In this document: positions 44,517 through 54,400 of the stretch, piece after piece
How the letters are laid out: each line of letters begins with the position of its first letter
Position numbering within the stretch: position 1 is the first letter of the stretch
NCBI RefSeq assembly: GCF_029893585.1
Contig: NZ_JARXYX010000017.1
Span: 1 to 64,000 of the forward strand
Length of the DNA: 64,000 bases
Source: Streptomyces sp. LBL
GTDB lineage: Bacteria > Actinomycetota > Actinomycetes > Streptomycetales > Streptomycetaceae
Direction of reading: 5' to 3'
Program-made: the position numbers and the translations under genes
Notes under the pieces: generated by a model
The model's input: only the letters and a program-made list of their open reading frames with translations
Told to the model about the DNA's origin: nothing
The model's database searches: none

Positions 44517-46139
44517 TCAGCTCCCGTGCAAGCGATACAAATACTCGTGCGCGGTGGGCAGGGTCTCCAGGAGGGTGCGTTGCTGGCGTTGGACCGTGTC
44601 GAAGAGGGGCTGGGCGGCCGCGACCGATTCCGGGCTGTGGGCCAGGAGCGGAAGGGGGGCGTTCGGGAGGACGCCCAGGCCAGTGAGGATGCTGTAGTAG
44701 CCGGCGTCGGTGCACAGGCCGTCGCTGTCCGTGCCCGGTGGTCCGTAGTACGCCGGCTCCTCCGTGAGCGGTGAACCGGTGCCGAGTCCGGCACGGTAGG
44801 ACGCGAGTTGCTCTTGCAGGCGGGGGGAGAGCGGCAGTTGGCCGGTGGACTGCCAGAACGGGGTGTCCGATCGCGGTGCGCAGACCACGTGCGCCTGTAC
44901 GAAGTCGCGGACCCCGTGGTACACGTCTTCGGTCTCCCGGTTGAAGCGGTCGCTGTGCGCCGGGTTGAACGTACGGTCCGGGAAGTACGCGGCCAGCCGG
45001 TGCAGCGCCGTGATGACCAAGTGGACGCCTGCGGGTTCCAGGGGCGGCAGAAAGCACGCCGACGCCCCGATGGCGACCACGTTCTTCACCCATGAACGGC
45101 GTGTGTGGCCGGCCCGGAACCGGGCGGTGGTCACCTGTGTGTTCGCCGGGTCGAGGCCCCACAGGGCGCACAGGTCGTCCATGGCCTGCTGCCGGGTCGT
45201 GAATTCGCCGCTGTACACATGGCCGGTCACGAAACGGCCGCGCAGCGGGATCTTCCAGGCCCAGCCGGCGGGCATGGCGAGGACCGAGGTGTACGGTTCG
45301 ACGCCGTTCGCGCTGTCGTCATGGGGGACGACGGTGGTGATGGAGCTGTCGCACGGCAGTTGGTCGCCGACGCCGATGAACGGCTCTCCCATGACCTCGT
45401 TGATCAGTGCCCCGCGGAATCCCGAGCAGTCCACGAAGAGGTCGCCCTCCAGCATGTGCCCGGCCGGGGTGCGCAGCGCCGTCACATGGCCGCGTTCGTC
45501 CCGGACGGCCTCGACACCGGCCAGGTCGCTCTCGACCAGGGCGGCCCCCTGTTTCTCGATGGCGTGGCGCCGCAGAAAGGCGCTGGCCAGCCCGGTGTCG
45601 AACTGCCAGGCGTACCGGGTCGCCGGGCGCCCGTCGAGCCACCTCGGGGATTTCTTGGCGTCCATCAGGGGAGGCTCGCGGAAGCACGCGTAGTCGAAGG
45701 GTTCGGTGCTCGTTCCTTCGTGGCGGCGCTTGAACCAGTAGTGCGACAGGGGGACCCGGTCGTAGTGGGGCAGCAAGCCGAACGGATGGCTGAAGTGGTC
45801 CCGCCCGCCGTCCGGCAGTGTCCTGGCCGTCGCTTCCGCGCCGCCGCCCGTACGCCAGTTGACGAACCGTACGGCCATGCCGAAGGTGGCGTGGCACTCG
45901 CGCATCCACTCGTCCTCGTTGATGCCGAGGTAGTCGAAGAACAGCTCCCGGAAGGGGGGCAGACTGGTCTGGCCCGCCGCGTTCGTGATGTCCCGCGACG
46001 GGTCCGCCGCCGGATCCTCCAGGACGGTGATGCTCACCGTCCTCTGCAGGGCCTTCCCGAGGAAGGCGGCAGTCATCCAGCCCGCCAGGCCTCCGCCGAG
46101 GACGACGACCTTGCGAACGAGTAACTCCTTGTCAGCCAT
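44517..46139 (-). CDS. Tryptophan-halogenase-fold flavoprotein lacking the catalytic Lys
   Basis: 540 residues from the ATG at 46139 (GGAAGAGAG upstream). It aligns along its length with PrnA-type flavin-dependent halogenases: VVVLGGGLAGWMTAAFLGKAL (FAD site), FFDYLGINEDEWMRE, VRFVNWR, PLSHYWFKRR, DCSGFRGALINE, GWAWKIP, DFVQAHVV. However, the catalytic Lys79 of PrnA (in AFKAAIKFVNW) corresponds to Gly here (TFGMAVRFVNW). The GVGEATIP flavin/halide motif reads AAGQTSLPP, and the chloride-site STG after the conserved Glu reads PAG. It may therefore be an FAD oxygenase or oxidase derived from a halogenase, or an inactive one. Codon 6 is TTA (46122-46124). It faces away from the SbnB-like gene and probably belongs to cluster 2. 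Confidence 0.88.
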   Translation of the reverse strand: MADKELLVRKVVVLGGGLAGWMTAAFLGKALQRTVSITVLEDPAADPSRDITNAAGQTSLPPFRELFFDYLGINEDEWMRECHATFGMAVRFVNWRTGGGAEATARTLPDGGRDHFSHPFGLLPHYDRVPLSHYWFKRRHEGTSTEPFDYACFREPPLMDAKKSPRWLDGRPATRYAWQFDTGLASAFLRRHAIEKQGAALVESDLAGVEAVRDERGHVTALRTPAGHMLEGDLFVDCSGFRGALINEVMGEPFIGVGDQLPCDSSITTVVPHDDSANGVEPYTSVLAMPAGWAWKIPLRGRFVTGHVYSGEFTTRQQAMDDLCALWGLDPANTQVTTARFRAGHTRRSWVKNVVAIGASACFLPPLEPAGVHLVITALHRLAAYFPDRTFNPAHSDRFNRETEDVYHGVRDFVQAHVVCAPRSDTPFWQSTGQLPLSPRLQEQLASYRAGLGTGSPLTEEPAYYGPPGTDSDGLCTDAGYYSILTGLGVLPNAPLPLLAHSPESVAAAQPLFDTVQRQQRTLLETLPTAHEYLYRLHGS

Positions 46140-46292
46140 GGGCAGGGCTCTCTTCCAGGACGGGTGAGCGGAGCGGGGAGCCTGTCCAGGGTTCCGGACG
46201 CGGCTATACGGAATCTTTAACCGTGTTCCGCGCGAGGCGGCTATGGGGCCCGTATAGATGATTCGGGCAGCCTGCCGTAGCTGAGAGCGACC

Positions 46293-46348
46293 GGTGACCG
46301 GTGACCGGTCACTGGTCACTGGTCACTGGTCACTGGCGACTGGTGACC
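46293..46348. repeat. Eight 7-bp units (GGTSACY) in a divergent promoter region
   Basis: Units in order: GGTGACC twice, GGTCACT four times, GGCGACT, GGTGACC. They lie between the divergent halogenase-like and SbnB-like genes. Each GGTGACC can pair with GGTCACY neighbours. They could be a helical-phase-broken array of binding sites or simple slippage repeats. The rest of 46140-46403 shows only the ribosome sites. Confidence 0.85.
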
Positions 46349-46403
46349 GGGGACGGCGATCGCAGAACCGATCACAACGCTGCACCGACAAGGAGACCGT
46401 ACT

Positions 46404-47459
46404 GTGCTGATCATCGGCCATGGCGAGGTGCGTGGCGTCCTCGACGGCAAGGAGCAGGAGATCCTGGCCCTCGTGGCGGACGCCTACCGGCTTCACGACG
46501 AGGGGCGCACCGCCCTGCCCCACTCCGTTTTCCTCCGTTTCCCCGGAGATGACCGCAACCGCGTCATCGGCCTGCCGGCCTATCTGGGCGGCGACCACCA
46601 GGTCGCTGGCATGAAGTGGATCGCGAGCTTTCCCGGCAATCTGGAGCAGGGCAAGGAGCGAGCCAGCGCCGGCATCGTCCTCAACTCGATGACGGACGGC
46701 CGCCCTGAGGCCTTCATCGAGGCCTCGCTGATCTCCGCCCGGCGCACCGGTGCCTCCGCCGCGCTCGCCGCCGGACTGCTCGGAACCGAGAGGGAGCCGC
46801 GTGGGATGTCCTTCATCGGGCTGGGCCCGATCAACCTGGAGGTGCTCCGCTTCAGCAAGGCGCGGTTGCCCTCACTGACCGACCTCTGCCTGTACGACCT
46901 CGACCCGGCGCGGGTCGCCTCGTTCGCCGAAGAGGCCCGCAGCATCGTGCCCGGCGTGACGGTCACCACGGCGGCGGCCCCCGAGGAGGCGCTGTCCGCC
47001 CACCGGCTGGTGTCCCTTGCCACCACCGCGTCCAGCCCGCACCTCGGCCTTGCCGCCACCCGTCCGGGCACCACGGTGCTGCATGTGTCGCTGCGCGACC
47101 TGACCGTCGAGGCGGTACTCGGCGCGCAGAACGTCGTGGACGACGCCGACCACGTGTGCCGTGAGCGCACCTCGCTCCATCTCGCCGAACAGGCCACCGG
47201 TGGGCGGGAGTTCGTCGACGCGCCGATCGGGGCGCTGCTGCGCGGCTCCACCGATTTCGTACGCGATCCCGAACGGGTCCTGGTCTACTCGCCGTTCGGG
47301 CTGGGGGTGCTCGATCTGGCGCTGGCGCACTGGGTGCGGCGGCGGGCCGAGGAAACGGGAACGGGCACCCGGATCGAGGGATTCCTGCCCGGATCCGCCC
47401 GGCTGTCCTCCTCCGCCCCGGCCACGTCGGCCGCGGCCGTGGCCGACGCGAGCGTCTGA
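46404..47459 (+). CDS. SbnB-like 2,3-diaminopropionate biosynthesis dehydrogenase
   Basis: 351 residues from a GTG with AAGGAG seven bases upstream. Ornithine cyclodeaminase/mu-crystallin family: Lys71 in GMKWIASFPGN, ASLISARRTGASAALAAGLL, Rossmann motif SFIGLGPINLEVLRF, and CRERTSLHLAEQ. The SbnB subgroup oxidatively splits N-(2-amino-2-carboxyethyl)-L-glutamate to L-2,3-diaminopropionate and 2-oxoglutarate. Its usual partner SbnA (a PLP synthase) is not in the window and would be expected beyond it. The adjacent carbamoyltransferase and NRPS genes fit use of Dap as a monomer. The last codon merges into a 17-bp repeat array. Confidence 0.8.
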   Translation: MLIIGHGEVRGVLDGKEQEILALVADAYRLHDEGRTALPHSVFLRFPGDDRNRVIGLPAYLGGDHQVAGMKWIASFPGNLEQGKERASAGIVLNSMTDGRPEAFIEASLISARRTGASAALAAGLLGTEREPRGMSFIGLGPINLEVLRFSKARLPSLTDLCLYDLDPARVASFAEEARSIVPGVTVTTAAAPEEALSAHRLVSLATTASSPHLGLAATRPGTTVLHVSLRDLTVEAVLGAQNVVDDADHVCRERTSLHLAEQATGGREFVDAPIGALLRGSTDFVRDPERVLVYSPFGLGVLDLALAHWVRRRAEETGTGTRIEGFLPGSARLSSSAPATSAAAVADASV

Positions 47460-47661
47460 CTTCCGCATCCATCTGAAGTCCGCGAGTGTCCGGTTTCCGG
47501 AGGCCCCTGGTTTCCGCGGGCCCGTGACGTCCAGTGAGCGTCTGCCGTCCGCAAGCCTCTGACGTCCGCGAGCCTCGGACCTCCGTAGGCCTCTGAGGTC
47601 CGCGAGCCTCGGACCTCCGCAGGCCCCTGACGTCCGCGGATCGCTGACATCCGCCCACCGC
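47458..47661. repeat. About twelve tandem 17-bp units after the SbnB-like gene
   Basis: The array begins on the stop codon of the SbnB-like gene. Unit consensus is roughly TGACGTCCGCGAGCCTC, with alternate copies close to GGACCTCCGCAGGCCTC. The six units from 47560 to 47661 are the most regular. No coding or recognisable regulatory role. The rest of the gap to 47838 should carry the promoter of the ABC genes. Confidence 0.8.
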
Positions 47662-47838
47662 TTTGATCACGCGGCGACCCTGGTTCCCGGCCAGGGCCGC
47701 CGCTTTGTCGTGGCGGCTGGGGGCGGCTCTGCCGGATGAAATCAATTCAAAACCGCACCCCCGTACTTTCGTGGAGGGTGAGAGGGAGCCCGCGTGGTTC
47801 CACCTGTCCCCACCTCCCCCTACGAAAGACAGAGGCGT

Positions 47839-48576
47839 ATGAGCAACGACGCAGTCCAGCTCAGGTCGGTGACAAAGACCTATGGGACGGGCGACCGGGC
47901 CGTCACCGCCCTCCAGGAGGTCTCGCTCACCCTGCCCCGAGGGTCGTTCACCGCCGTGATGGGCCCCTCCGGATCCGGCAAGTCCACCCTCCTGCAGTGC
48001 GCGGCGGGCCTCGACCGGGCCGACTCCGGCAGTGTGCTGCTGGGTGACACCGAGCTGACGGGACTCTCCGAAAAGGCGCTGACCCTGCTCCGCCGGAACC
48101 GGATCGGCTTTGTGTTCCAGGCATTCAATCTGTTACCGATGCTCACGGCCGAGCAGAACGTGATGCTGCCGCTCCGGCTCGCGCGGCGCCGGCCCGGCCG
48201 GAACGAGGTGCGCGAGGCGCTGGACCGGGTCGGGCTCGGTGACCGCGCCGGGCACCGGCCCTCGGAGCTGTCCGGCGGGCAGCAGCAGCGGGTCGCGCTG
48301 GCCCGGGCCCTGATCACCCGCCCCGAGGTGCTCTTCGGCGACGAACCCACCGGTGCCCTGGACTCCACGACGGGCCGTCAGGTGCTGACTCTGTTGAGAG
48401 AGCTGACCGACCGTGAGCAGCAGACCGTGGTCATGGTCACCCACGATCCGGTCGCCGCCTCGTACGCGGACCGTGCGGTCTTCCTCGCCGACGGCCGTAT
48501 CTGCGGCGAACTGCTCCGCCCGACCGCCCAGGACATCGCCGAGCGGATGACGAAGCTGGAGGAGGCTCCGTGCTGA
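47839..48576 (+). CDS. ABC transporter ATP-binding protein (MacB/LolD type)
   Basis: 245 residues from the ATG at 47839. Walker A GPSGSGKST, Q-loop FVFQAFNLLP, signature LSGGQQQRVALA, Walker B EVLFGDEPTGALDS and H-loop VTHD are all intact, as in ATPases of FtsX-type exporters. A TTA codon lies at 48133-48135. Its stop overlaps the permease start. It probably energises export of the cluster 2 product or self-protection against it. Confidence 0.94.
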   Translation: MSNDAVQLRSVTKTYGTGDRAVTALQEVSLTLPRGSFTAVMGPSGSGKSTLLQCAAGLDRADSGSVLLGDTELTGLSEKALTLLRRNRIGFVFQAFNLLPMLTAEQNVMLPLRLARRRPGRNEVREALDRVGLGDRAGHRPSELSGGQQQRVALARALITRPEVLFGDEPTGALDSTTGRQVLTLLRELTDREQQTVVMVTHDPVAASYADRAVFLADGRICGELLRPTAQDIAERMTKLEEAPC

Positions 48577-50486
48577 GCATCGGTCTGAGCGGGTTGCGCA
48601 ACCGCTGGACGCACTTCGTCGGCGCGTTCCTGGCCGTGGCGCTCGGTGCGGGGCTCACAGTCTCCATGGGGCTCGCGCTCGCCGCGACCTCCGGCGCGCC
48701 GCAGAGCCTGAAGGACCAGGACCCGGACGCCGTGTTCCGGGTGAACGCCATGCTCGCCACGGCGGCCACCGTCACCACCTTCACCTCCGTCTTCGTCGTC
48801 GCCTCCACGTTCGCCTTCTCGGTGGCGCAGCGGCGGCGTGAGTTCGGGCTGCTGCGCACCGCCGGGGCGACGCCCGGTCAGGTCCGGGCCGCCGTGGTGA
48901 CCGAGGCAGGGCTGGTCGGTGCGTCGGCCGCGCTGGTCGGTTGTCTGCTGGGGCGGCTGGGCGGTTCCGAGCTGGTGGGCTGGATGGTCGACGAGCGTCT
49001 CGCGCCCGCCTGGCTGACCGTGGGCGACCAGTGGTGGCCGTATCAACTGGGCTTCTGGTCAGGGCTGTTGGTCGCGGTCGTCGGGGCGCTCGCCGCCTCC
49101 CGCCGGGCCTCGCACACCAGTGCCGTCGAGGTGTTGCGCGAGTCCGATGTGGACCGGCGCGTCATGACCGGCGGGCGGTGGGCGTTCGGTGGGCTGCTGC
49201 TCGCGATCGGTTTGGCGCTGCTGGCCGGCAAGGTCGCCGCGGACCCCGCCGACCTGCTCAAACGCAAGACCTACACCACCCAGCCGCTGCTTCTGATCGG
49301 TGCGTTCGCGCTGCTAGCGCCTGTCGCGGTACGGCCGCTGGTGCGGCTGGCCGGCTGGCTGCCCTCCCGGCTCCCGGGCGCCTCCGGGATGCTCGTACGG
49401 GAGAGCGCGACGGGCAGCGTACGGCGTACCGCTGCCGTGGCCGCGCCCGTACTGGTCTCCGTGGCGCTCGTCGGCTCGCTGCTCGGCGCGACCGCCACGG
49501 TCGGAGCCGGACGCGCGGACGAGATCCGCGACCGTACGAACGCCGATTTCGTCGTCACCGCGGACAGCGGCGGGCGGGGGCTTTCGGGTGCGGCACTGGA
49601 CGCGGTCCGTGCGGTGCCCGGCACCCGGTCGGCGGTCTCCGCCCCGACCGTGGTCGAGTACCTGGTGGAAGGTGTCGCGCGGGTCCCCGACCCCGGACGC
49701 GCGGTCGACCCGGCCACTTTCGCGGGCCTCGCGAGGCTGCCGTTGGTCGAGGGTTCCCTGGACAAGCTGGACGACCGGTCCATCGTGGTCAACGAGGAGT
49801 GGGGCGCGTCGGTCGGCGGACCGGTCGACATCTGGCGGGAGGACGGTTCGAAGGTCCGGCTGACCGTCGCCGCCGTGCTGCGTACCGGAACCGGCTCCAA
49901 CGGCGTGTATGTCACGGCCGCCAACGCGCCCGGGGCCACGCCGGACCGTGTCGAGGTGAGGCTCAAGGGCGGTGCCGACCGGGCCGCCGTCGCCGCGGGG
50001 TTGCGCGAGGCGGTACGGGGGGCCGGCGCCACCGTCGCCACGACCGAGCAGTGGATCGCGGCCTCGCAGCCCGACACCAAGCGGGAGAACCGGCTCGCCG
50101 TGATCATGGTGATCGGCCTGGTGGTCCTCTACGCGCTGATCGCTCTGGCCGGGACGATGGTGATGGCCACGTCCGACCGGATGCGTGACCTGGCCGTACT
50201 GCGTCTCACCGGCGCCACCCGGGGCCAGGTCCTCAGGGTGGTGGCGCTGGAGGCCGTGACCGTGGTCGCCGTGGGCTCCGTGCTCGGCGTCCTGGTCAGC
50301 GGCGTCAACGTACTCGGCGTCTGGTCCGCCGTCTCCGTCCTGGTGGGCGGAGCCGCACCCCTGTCGGTGCCCTGGGCGGCCATCGCGATCGCCGCGGCGG
50401 CGTGCCTGGTGGTCGCGGTGCCGGCGGCGGTGGGGGCGGCCGCGGTGCTGGTTCGGCGGGGGACGGGTGCACGGCCTTCGGTGTGA
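48570..50486 (+). CDS. FtsX-like ABC transporter permease
   Basis: 638 residues from a GTG overlapping the ATPase stop. There are two FtsX-type halves: helices near the N-terminus (FVGAFLAVALGAGL) and at about 60-190 (REFGLLRTAGATPGQVR between membrane segments), then a second set near 275 and at 510-630 (RDLAVLRLTGATRGQVLRV). A large extracytoplasmic domain lies between about 300 and 510. The repeated LRxxGATxGQV motif is diagnostic. It works with the preceding ATPase in the manner of MacB-like exporters of peptides or antibiotics. Confidence 0.93.
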   Translation: MLSIGLSGLRNRWTHFVGAFLAVALGAGLTVSMGLALAATSGAPQSLKDQDPDAVFRVNAMLATAATVTTFTSVFVVASTFAFSVAQRRREFGLLRTAGATPGQVRAAVVTEAGLVGASAALVGCLLGRLGGSELVGWMVDERLAPAWLTVGDQWWPYQLGFWSGLLVAVVGALAASRRASHTSAVEVLRESDVDRRVMTGGRWAFGGLLLAIGLALLAGKVAADPADLLKRKTYTTQPLLLIGAFALLAPVAVRPLVRLAGWLPSRLPGASGMLVRESATGSVRRTAAVAAPVLVSVALVGSLLGATATVGAGRADEIRDRTNADFVVTADSGGRGLSGAALDAVRAVPGTRSAVSAPTVVEYLVEGVARVPDPGRAVDPATFAGLARLPLVEGSLDKLDDRSIVVNEEWGASVGGPVDIWREDGSKVRLTVAAVLRTGTGSNGVYVTAANAPGATPDRVEVRLKGGADRAAVAAGLREAVRGAGATVATTEQWIAASQPDTKRENRLAVIMVIGLVVLYALIALAGTMVMATSDRMRDLAVLRLTGATRGQVLRVVALEAVTVVAVGSVLGVLVSGVNVLGVWSAVSVLVGGAAPLSVPWAAIAIAAAACLVVAVPAAVGAAAVLVRRGTGARPSV

Positions 50487-50498
50487 CGGGTCGGTTCG

Positions 50499-50543
50499 TA
50501 CGGCGCCGCGGCCGGGTCGGGTTCTCCCGGTCGCGGCGCTGTA
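50499..50543 (+). terminator. Hairpin terminator after the ABC permease
   Basis: An 18-bp inverted repeat, 16 of 18 paired (50499-50516 and 50526-50543), with a 9-base loop, 12 bases after the permease stop. Confidence 0.85.
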
Positions 50544-50554
50544 CAGGGTCTCGT

Positions 50555-50801
50555 GCCGGCGCGTATCTGGGCCTCCGTGGTGCCTGCCCCGAGGTGGGGC
50601 GCCACCACGAGGTCGGGGCAGTTCGAAGAGAGGGGAGAGGGGAGAGGGGAGAGGGGAGTCGACGCAGGGCTCGGCCGGGAACACATCGAGCCCTGCGCCG
50701 GCCACCCGACCCGGCCCTCTTTCCGTGCCGCGTACAGCTCGTTCTCGTCGATGACGCCGCCGCGGGCGGCGTCGACGATCCGCACTCCGGGCTTTGCGCG
50801 G
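50555..50801 (-). pseudogene. Relic of a D-3-phosphoglycerate dehydrogenase-type gene
   Basis: On the minus strand, AKPGVRIVDAARGGVIDENEL and further on PDLVVAPHLGAGTTEAQ are classical C-terminal catalytic/NAD-domain motifs of SerA-like D-hydroxyacid dehydrogenases. Between them a second frame gives AGAGLDVFPAEPCVDSPL. At least two frameshifts are needed, and a 7-8-bp GAGGGGA-type repeat run (about 50625-50662) lies at one of the breaks. The start, substrate domain and end are missing. Confidence 0.7.
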
Positions 50802-50803
50802 GG

Positions 50804-51334
<531 letters not shown>

Positions 51335-51387
51335 GCGGAAGCCTTTCCTCGGGAGGGGCGGGTGGAGCACGAGAGGAATCACGGGTG

Positions 51388-51432
51388 CCAGGTGGTTCCC
51401 GGCCCGGGCCGGCCCGGGCCGGAGACCACCTG
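51388..51432 (-). terminator. Hairpin terminator after the NRPS gene
   Basis: Arms CAGGTGGT (51389-51396) and ACCACCTG (51425-51432) enclose a self-complementary GGCCCGGGCC pair. It starts nine bases past the NRPS stop on the minus strand. Confidence 0.8.
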
Positions 51433-51440
51433 ACAAGGGA

Positions 51441-54400
51441 TCAGTAGCCGCCCCACTGGACGAGCATCCGGTCGCGCTCCGCCTGAGACACCAGTTCCAC
51501 GGAGCCGACGGGCCGCTCGGGGTCCTCGGCCATCGTGCGCAGCGCCCGGACCAGCCGCACCAGGAAGGACTGCGCTTCCGCCTCCCCGTACACGTCCGGC
51601 CGGTAGCCCAGCCGCAGCTCCAGCCTGGTTCCGGCCGGGACCGCGATAAGCCGCAGCGGGTAGTGGGTGGCGTCGTCGACGGAGAGATGTACGAGGCGGG
51701 GCCCGTGCAGCGCGTCGGCCATGGCTTGGGTGTCCAGTGGGTAGTTGACCAGCATCGTGGTGGTGTCGAAGAGCTGGCGGGCGCCCGCCAGCCGCTGTAC
51801 CCGCGACAGCCCGAGGTGGTGGTGCGGCATCAGGGCGACCTGTTCCCCCTGGAGGCGGGTGAGCAGTGAGTGCAGCGGTTCGGCACCGTCCAGACGTACC
51901 CGTACCGGCAGGGTGTTGCAGAGCATGCCGATCATCCGCTCGACGCCCGGCACCTCCGGCGGACGGCCGGAGACCGTCTGCCCGAAGATGACGTCCTCCC
52001 GGCCGGCCGCCTGGGCCAGGACCAGCCCCCAGGCCGCCTGGTACTGGGTGTTGAGTGTGACGCCGTAGCGGCGGCCCTGTTCGCTCAGGCCGGCGACGAC
52101 GTCGGCCGGTACGTCGAGCGTTGTCTGCCGCTGTGGCACCGGGGGCCGGTCGGCTGCCGCCGGGGCGATCAGCGTGGGGCCCTGGCAGTCGGCCAGCAGA
52201 GTCGCCCAGGCCTCCTCCGCGGCCTGCTGGTCCTGAGCCCGCAGCCACGCCAGGAACGCGGTGTAGGGAGCGACCGGCGGCAGCGCGGCCGGGTCCCCGG
52301 TCCACAGCGTGAACAGTTCATGCGCCGCGACCGGCAACGACCAGCCGTCCCACGCGATGTGATGGGTGTTCAACAGCAGCCGGTGCCGGTCCGGAGCCAG
52401 CCGGATCAGCGTGAAGCGCAGCAGCGGCGGCCGCTCCAGAGCGAAGCCGCGGGCACGCTCCCGCCGGGCCAGTTCCAGGGCGGCGTCCTCCCGCTCCGCC
52501 TCGGGCAGCCCGCTGAGATCGGCCTCCTGCCAGGGGAGCACCACCTTCTCGTGCAGCACCTGTACCGGGGCGGTGAGACCCTCGTGGCGGAAGCCGGCCC
52601 GCAGGTTGGGGTGGCGGTCCAGGAAGGCCTGTCCGGCGGTCCGCAGCGCGGCAGCATCCACCGGGCCCTCGAAGTCGAAGGCGACCTGGGTGTTGTACGT
52701 GTCGCCGTCGGCCGAAGCCTCCTGGAGCGAGTGGAAGAGGAAACCCTCCTGGAGCGAGGTCAGCGGCAGTACGTCGGCCAGGCCGGGATCGGTGGCCTCC
52801 AGCAGCTCGATCTCCTCCTGGGTGAGGTCGGCCAGCGGCAGGTCGGACGGGGTGCGTCCGGCGTTCTGGGGACTGGTGGCGGACCGGGCGAGGCCCCGCA
52901 GCGCCTCCACCCACAGCCCGGACAGCCCGGTCAGCTCCGCCTCGCTCAGCACTCCTGTGGGGGCAGCCCACTCCGCGTGGAGCTCATGGCCCTCGGCGGT
53001 GTCCCGCGCGACCACGTTGATCTCCAGGGCGTAGACCGCGGGCATGTCGGGATCGGCGCCGCCGGGGAGCGTGTCCAGCGGCAGCGGCTGCCACGGGCCC
53101 GCGTCGGTGCCGCCCAGCCGTCCCAGGTAGTTGAAGAGGATGCCGGGACTCGGCAGTGCGGCCAGGCGTTCCCTGGCCTCGGGGTCGAAGTGGCGCAGCG
53201 GGCCATGCCCGAGACCGTCGCCGGGGACGGCGCGCAACTGCTCCTTGACGGCCTTGACCGCCGTGGCGGCGCCGCGTCCCCCGCCGGTGATCTGCGGCCA
53301 CTGGGCGGTGCCGGGCGCGAGACGCACCGGGTGGACGGCGGTGAACCAGCCGACCGTACGGGTCAGATCGGTACCGTCGTCGGTGTCGCCGCTGCCGCGC
53401 CCGTGCCGCTCCAGGTCGATCAGGACCGGGGTGTCGGGGGCCGCTTCCGAGCGACGCCGCCGCCACTCGGTCACGGCAAGCGCCAGCCCGGTCAGCAGGA
53501 GGTCGTCCACCTGGCCGTGGAAGGCCGCGGGGGCCGGGCCCAGCAGCGCCGCTGTGACCGCCGCCGGTACGGTCGCCCGGATCCGGTGCGTGGTCGCCGC
53601 GGTGTCGGTCGCCGGGTCGGGCGGGCGGCTGCCGAGGACGGGCTGCGGCAGATCGGACAGCGCTTGCCAGGCGGGCAGTTCGGCCCGCCAGTGTCCCTGC
53701 TCCGCCCGGCGCACCAGCCGGTTCGCCCAGCTGCGGTACGAGGTCCCCACCGGAGGCAGCTGCGGGGTGCGGCCCGCGGCCAGGGCCTCGTACGCCGCCT
53801 GGAGATCGGGCAGCAGGATCCGCCAGGACACGCCGTCGACCACCAGGTGGTGGATGGCCAGCAGCAGGCGGCTCGCGCGGTCCGGACCGGCGTCGAACCA
53901 GACCGCACGCACCATGGTCCCGGCCTCCGGGTCGAGCCCGTCCCGGGCGCGCTCGGCGGCGTCGTGCACCAGGGCGTCCAGCGCGTCCCCGTGGAGTCCG
54001 GCGGCATCCACCCGTACGAGCAGCTCCGGGTCCCGGGCCGTGGCAGCGGCCGGGGGGACCAGCAGGCGGCCGGTGTCCGTCTCCAGCCGTGCCCGCAGGG
54101 CGTCGTGGTGGTCCATGAGGGCGTGCAGAGCCGACCGCAGCAGTGCGCCGTCCACACCCTCCGGCAGCGCGACGGGCACCGCCTGGTGGAAGCGCCGCCA
54201 GGCGCCGCGGCCGAGGAAGTCCCTGGCCACGGGAGGCAGTGCCACCGGCCCGAGCGCGGCACGGTCGGGTTCCGTCGGGCCCTCGCCGGGACGGCTCTCC
54301 GTCCGCGCGGCGGCGGCCAGTGCCGCGACCGTACGCAGCCGGAACACATCCGCCGGGGTGAAGCGCAGCCCACGCTCGCGGGCCCGGGCCACCAGCTGGA

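Noticed and set aside
44517..46139. Calling this gene a tryptophan halogenase outright
   Set aside because: The position of the catalytic Lys is Gly and the halide-site residues differ, so halogenase activity cannot be claimed from the fold.
47458..47661. Possible CRISPR array
   Set aside because: Units are 17 bp, contiguous and degenerate, with no spacers and no cas genes in the window.
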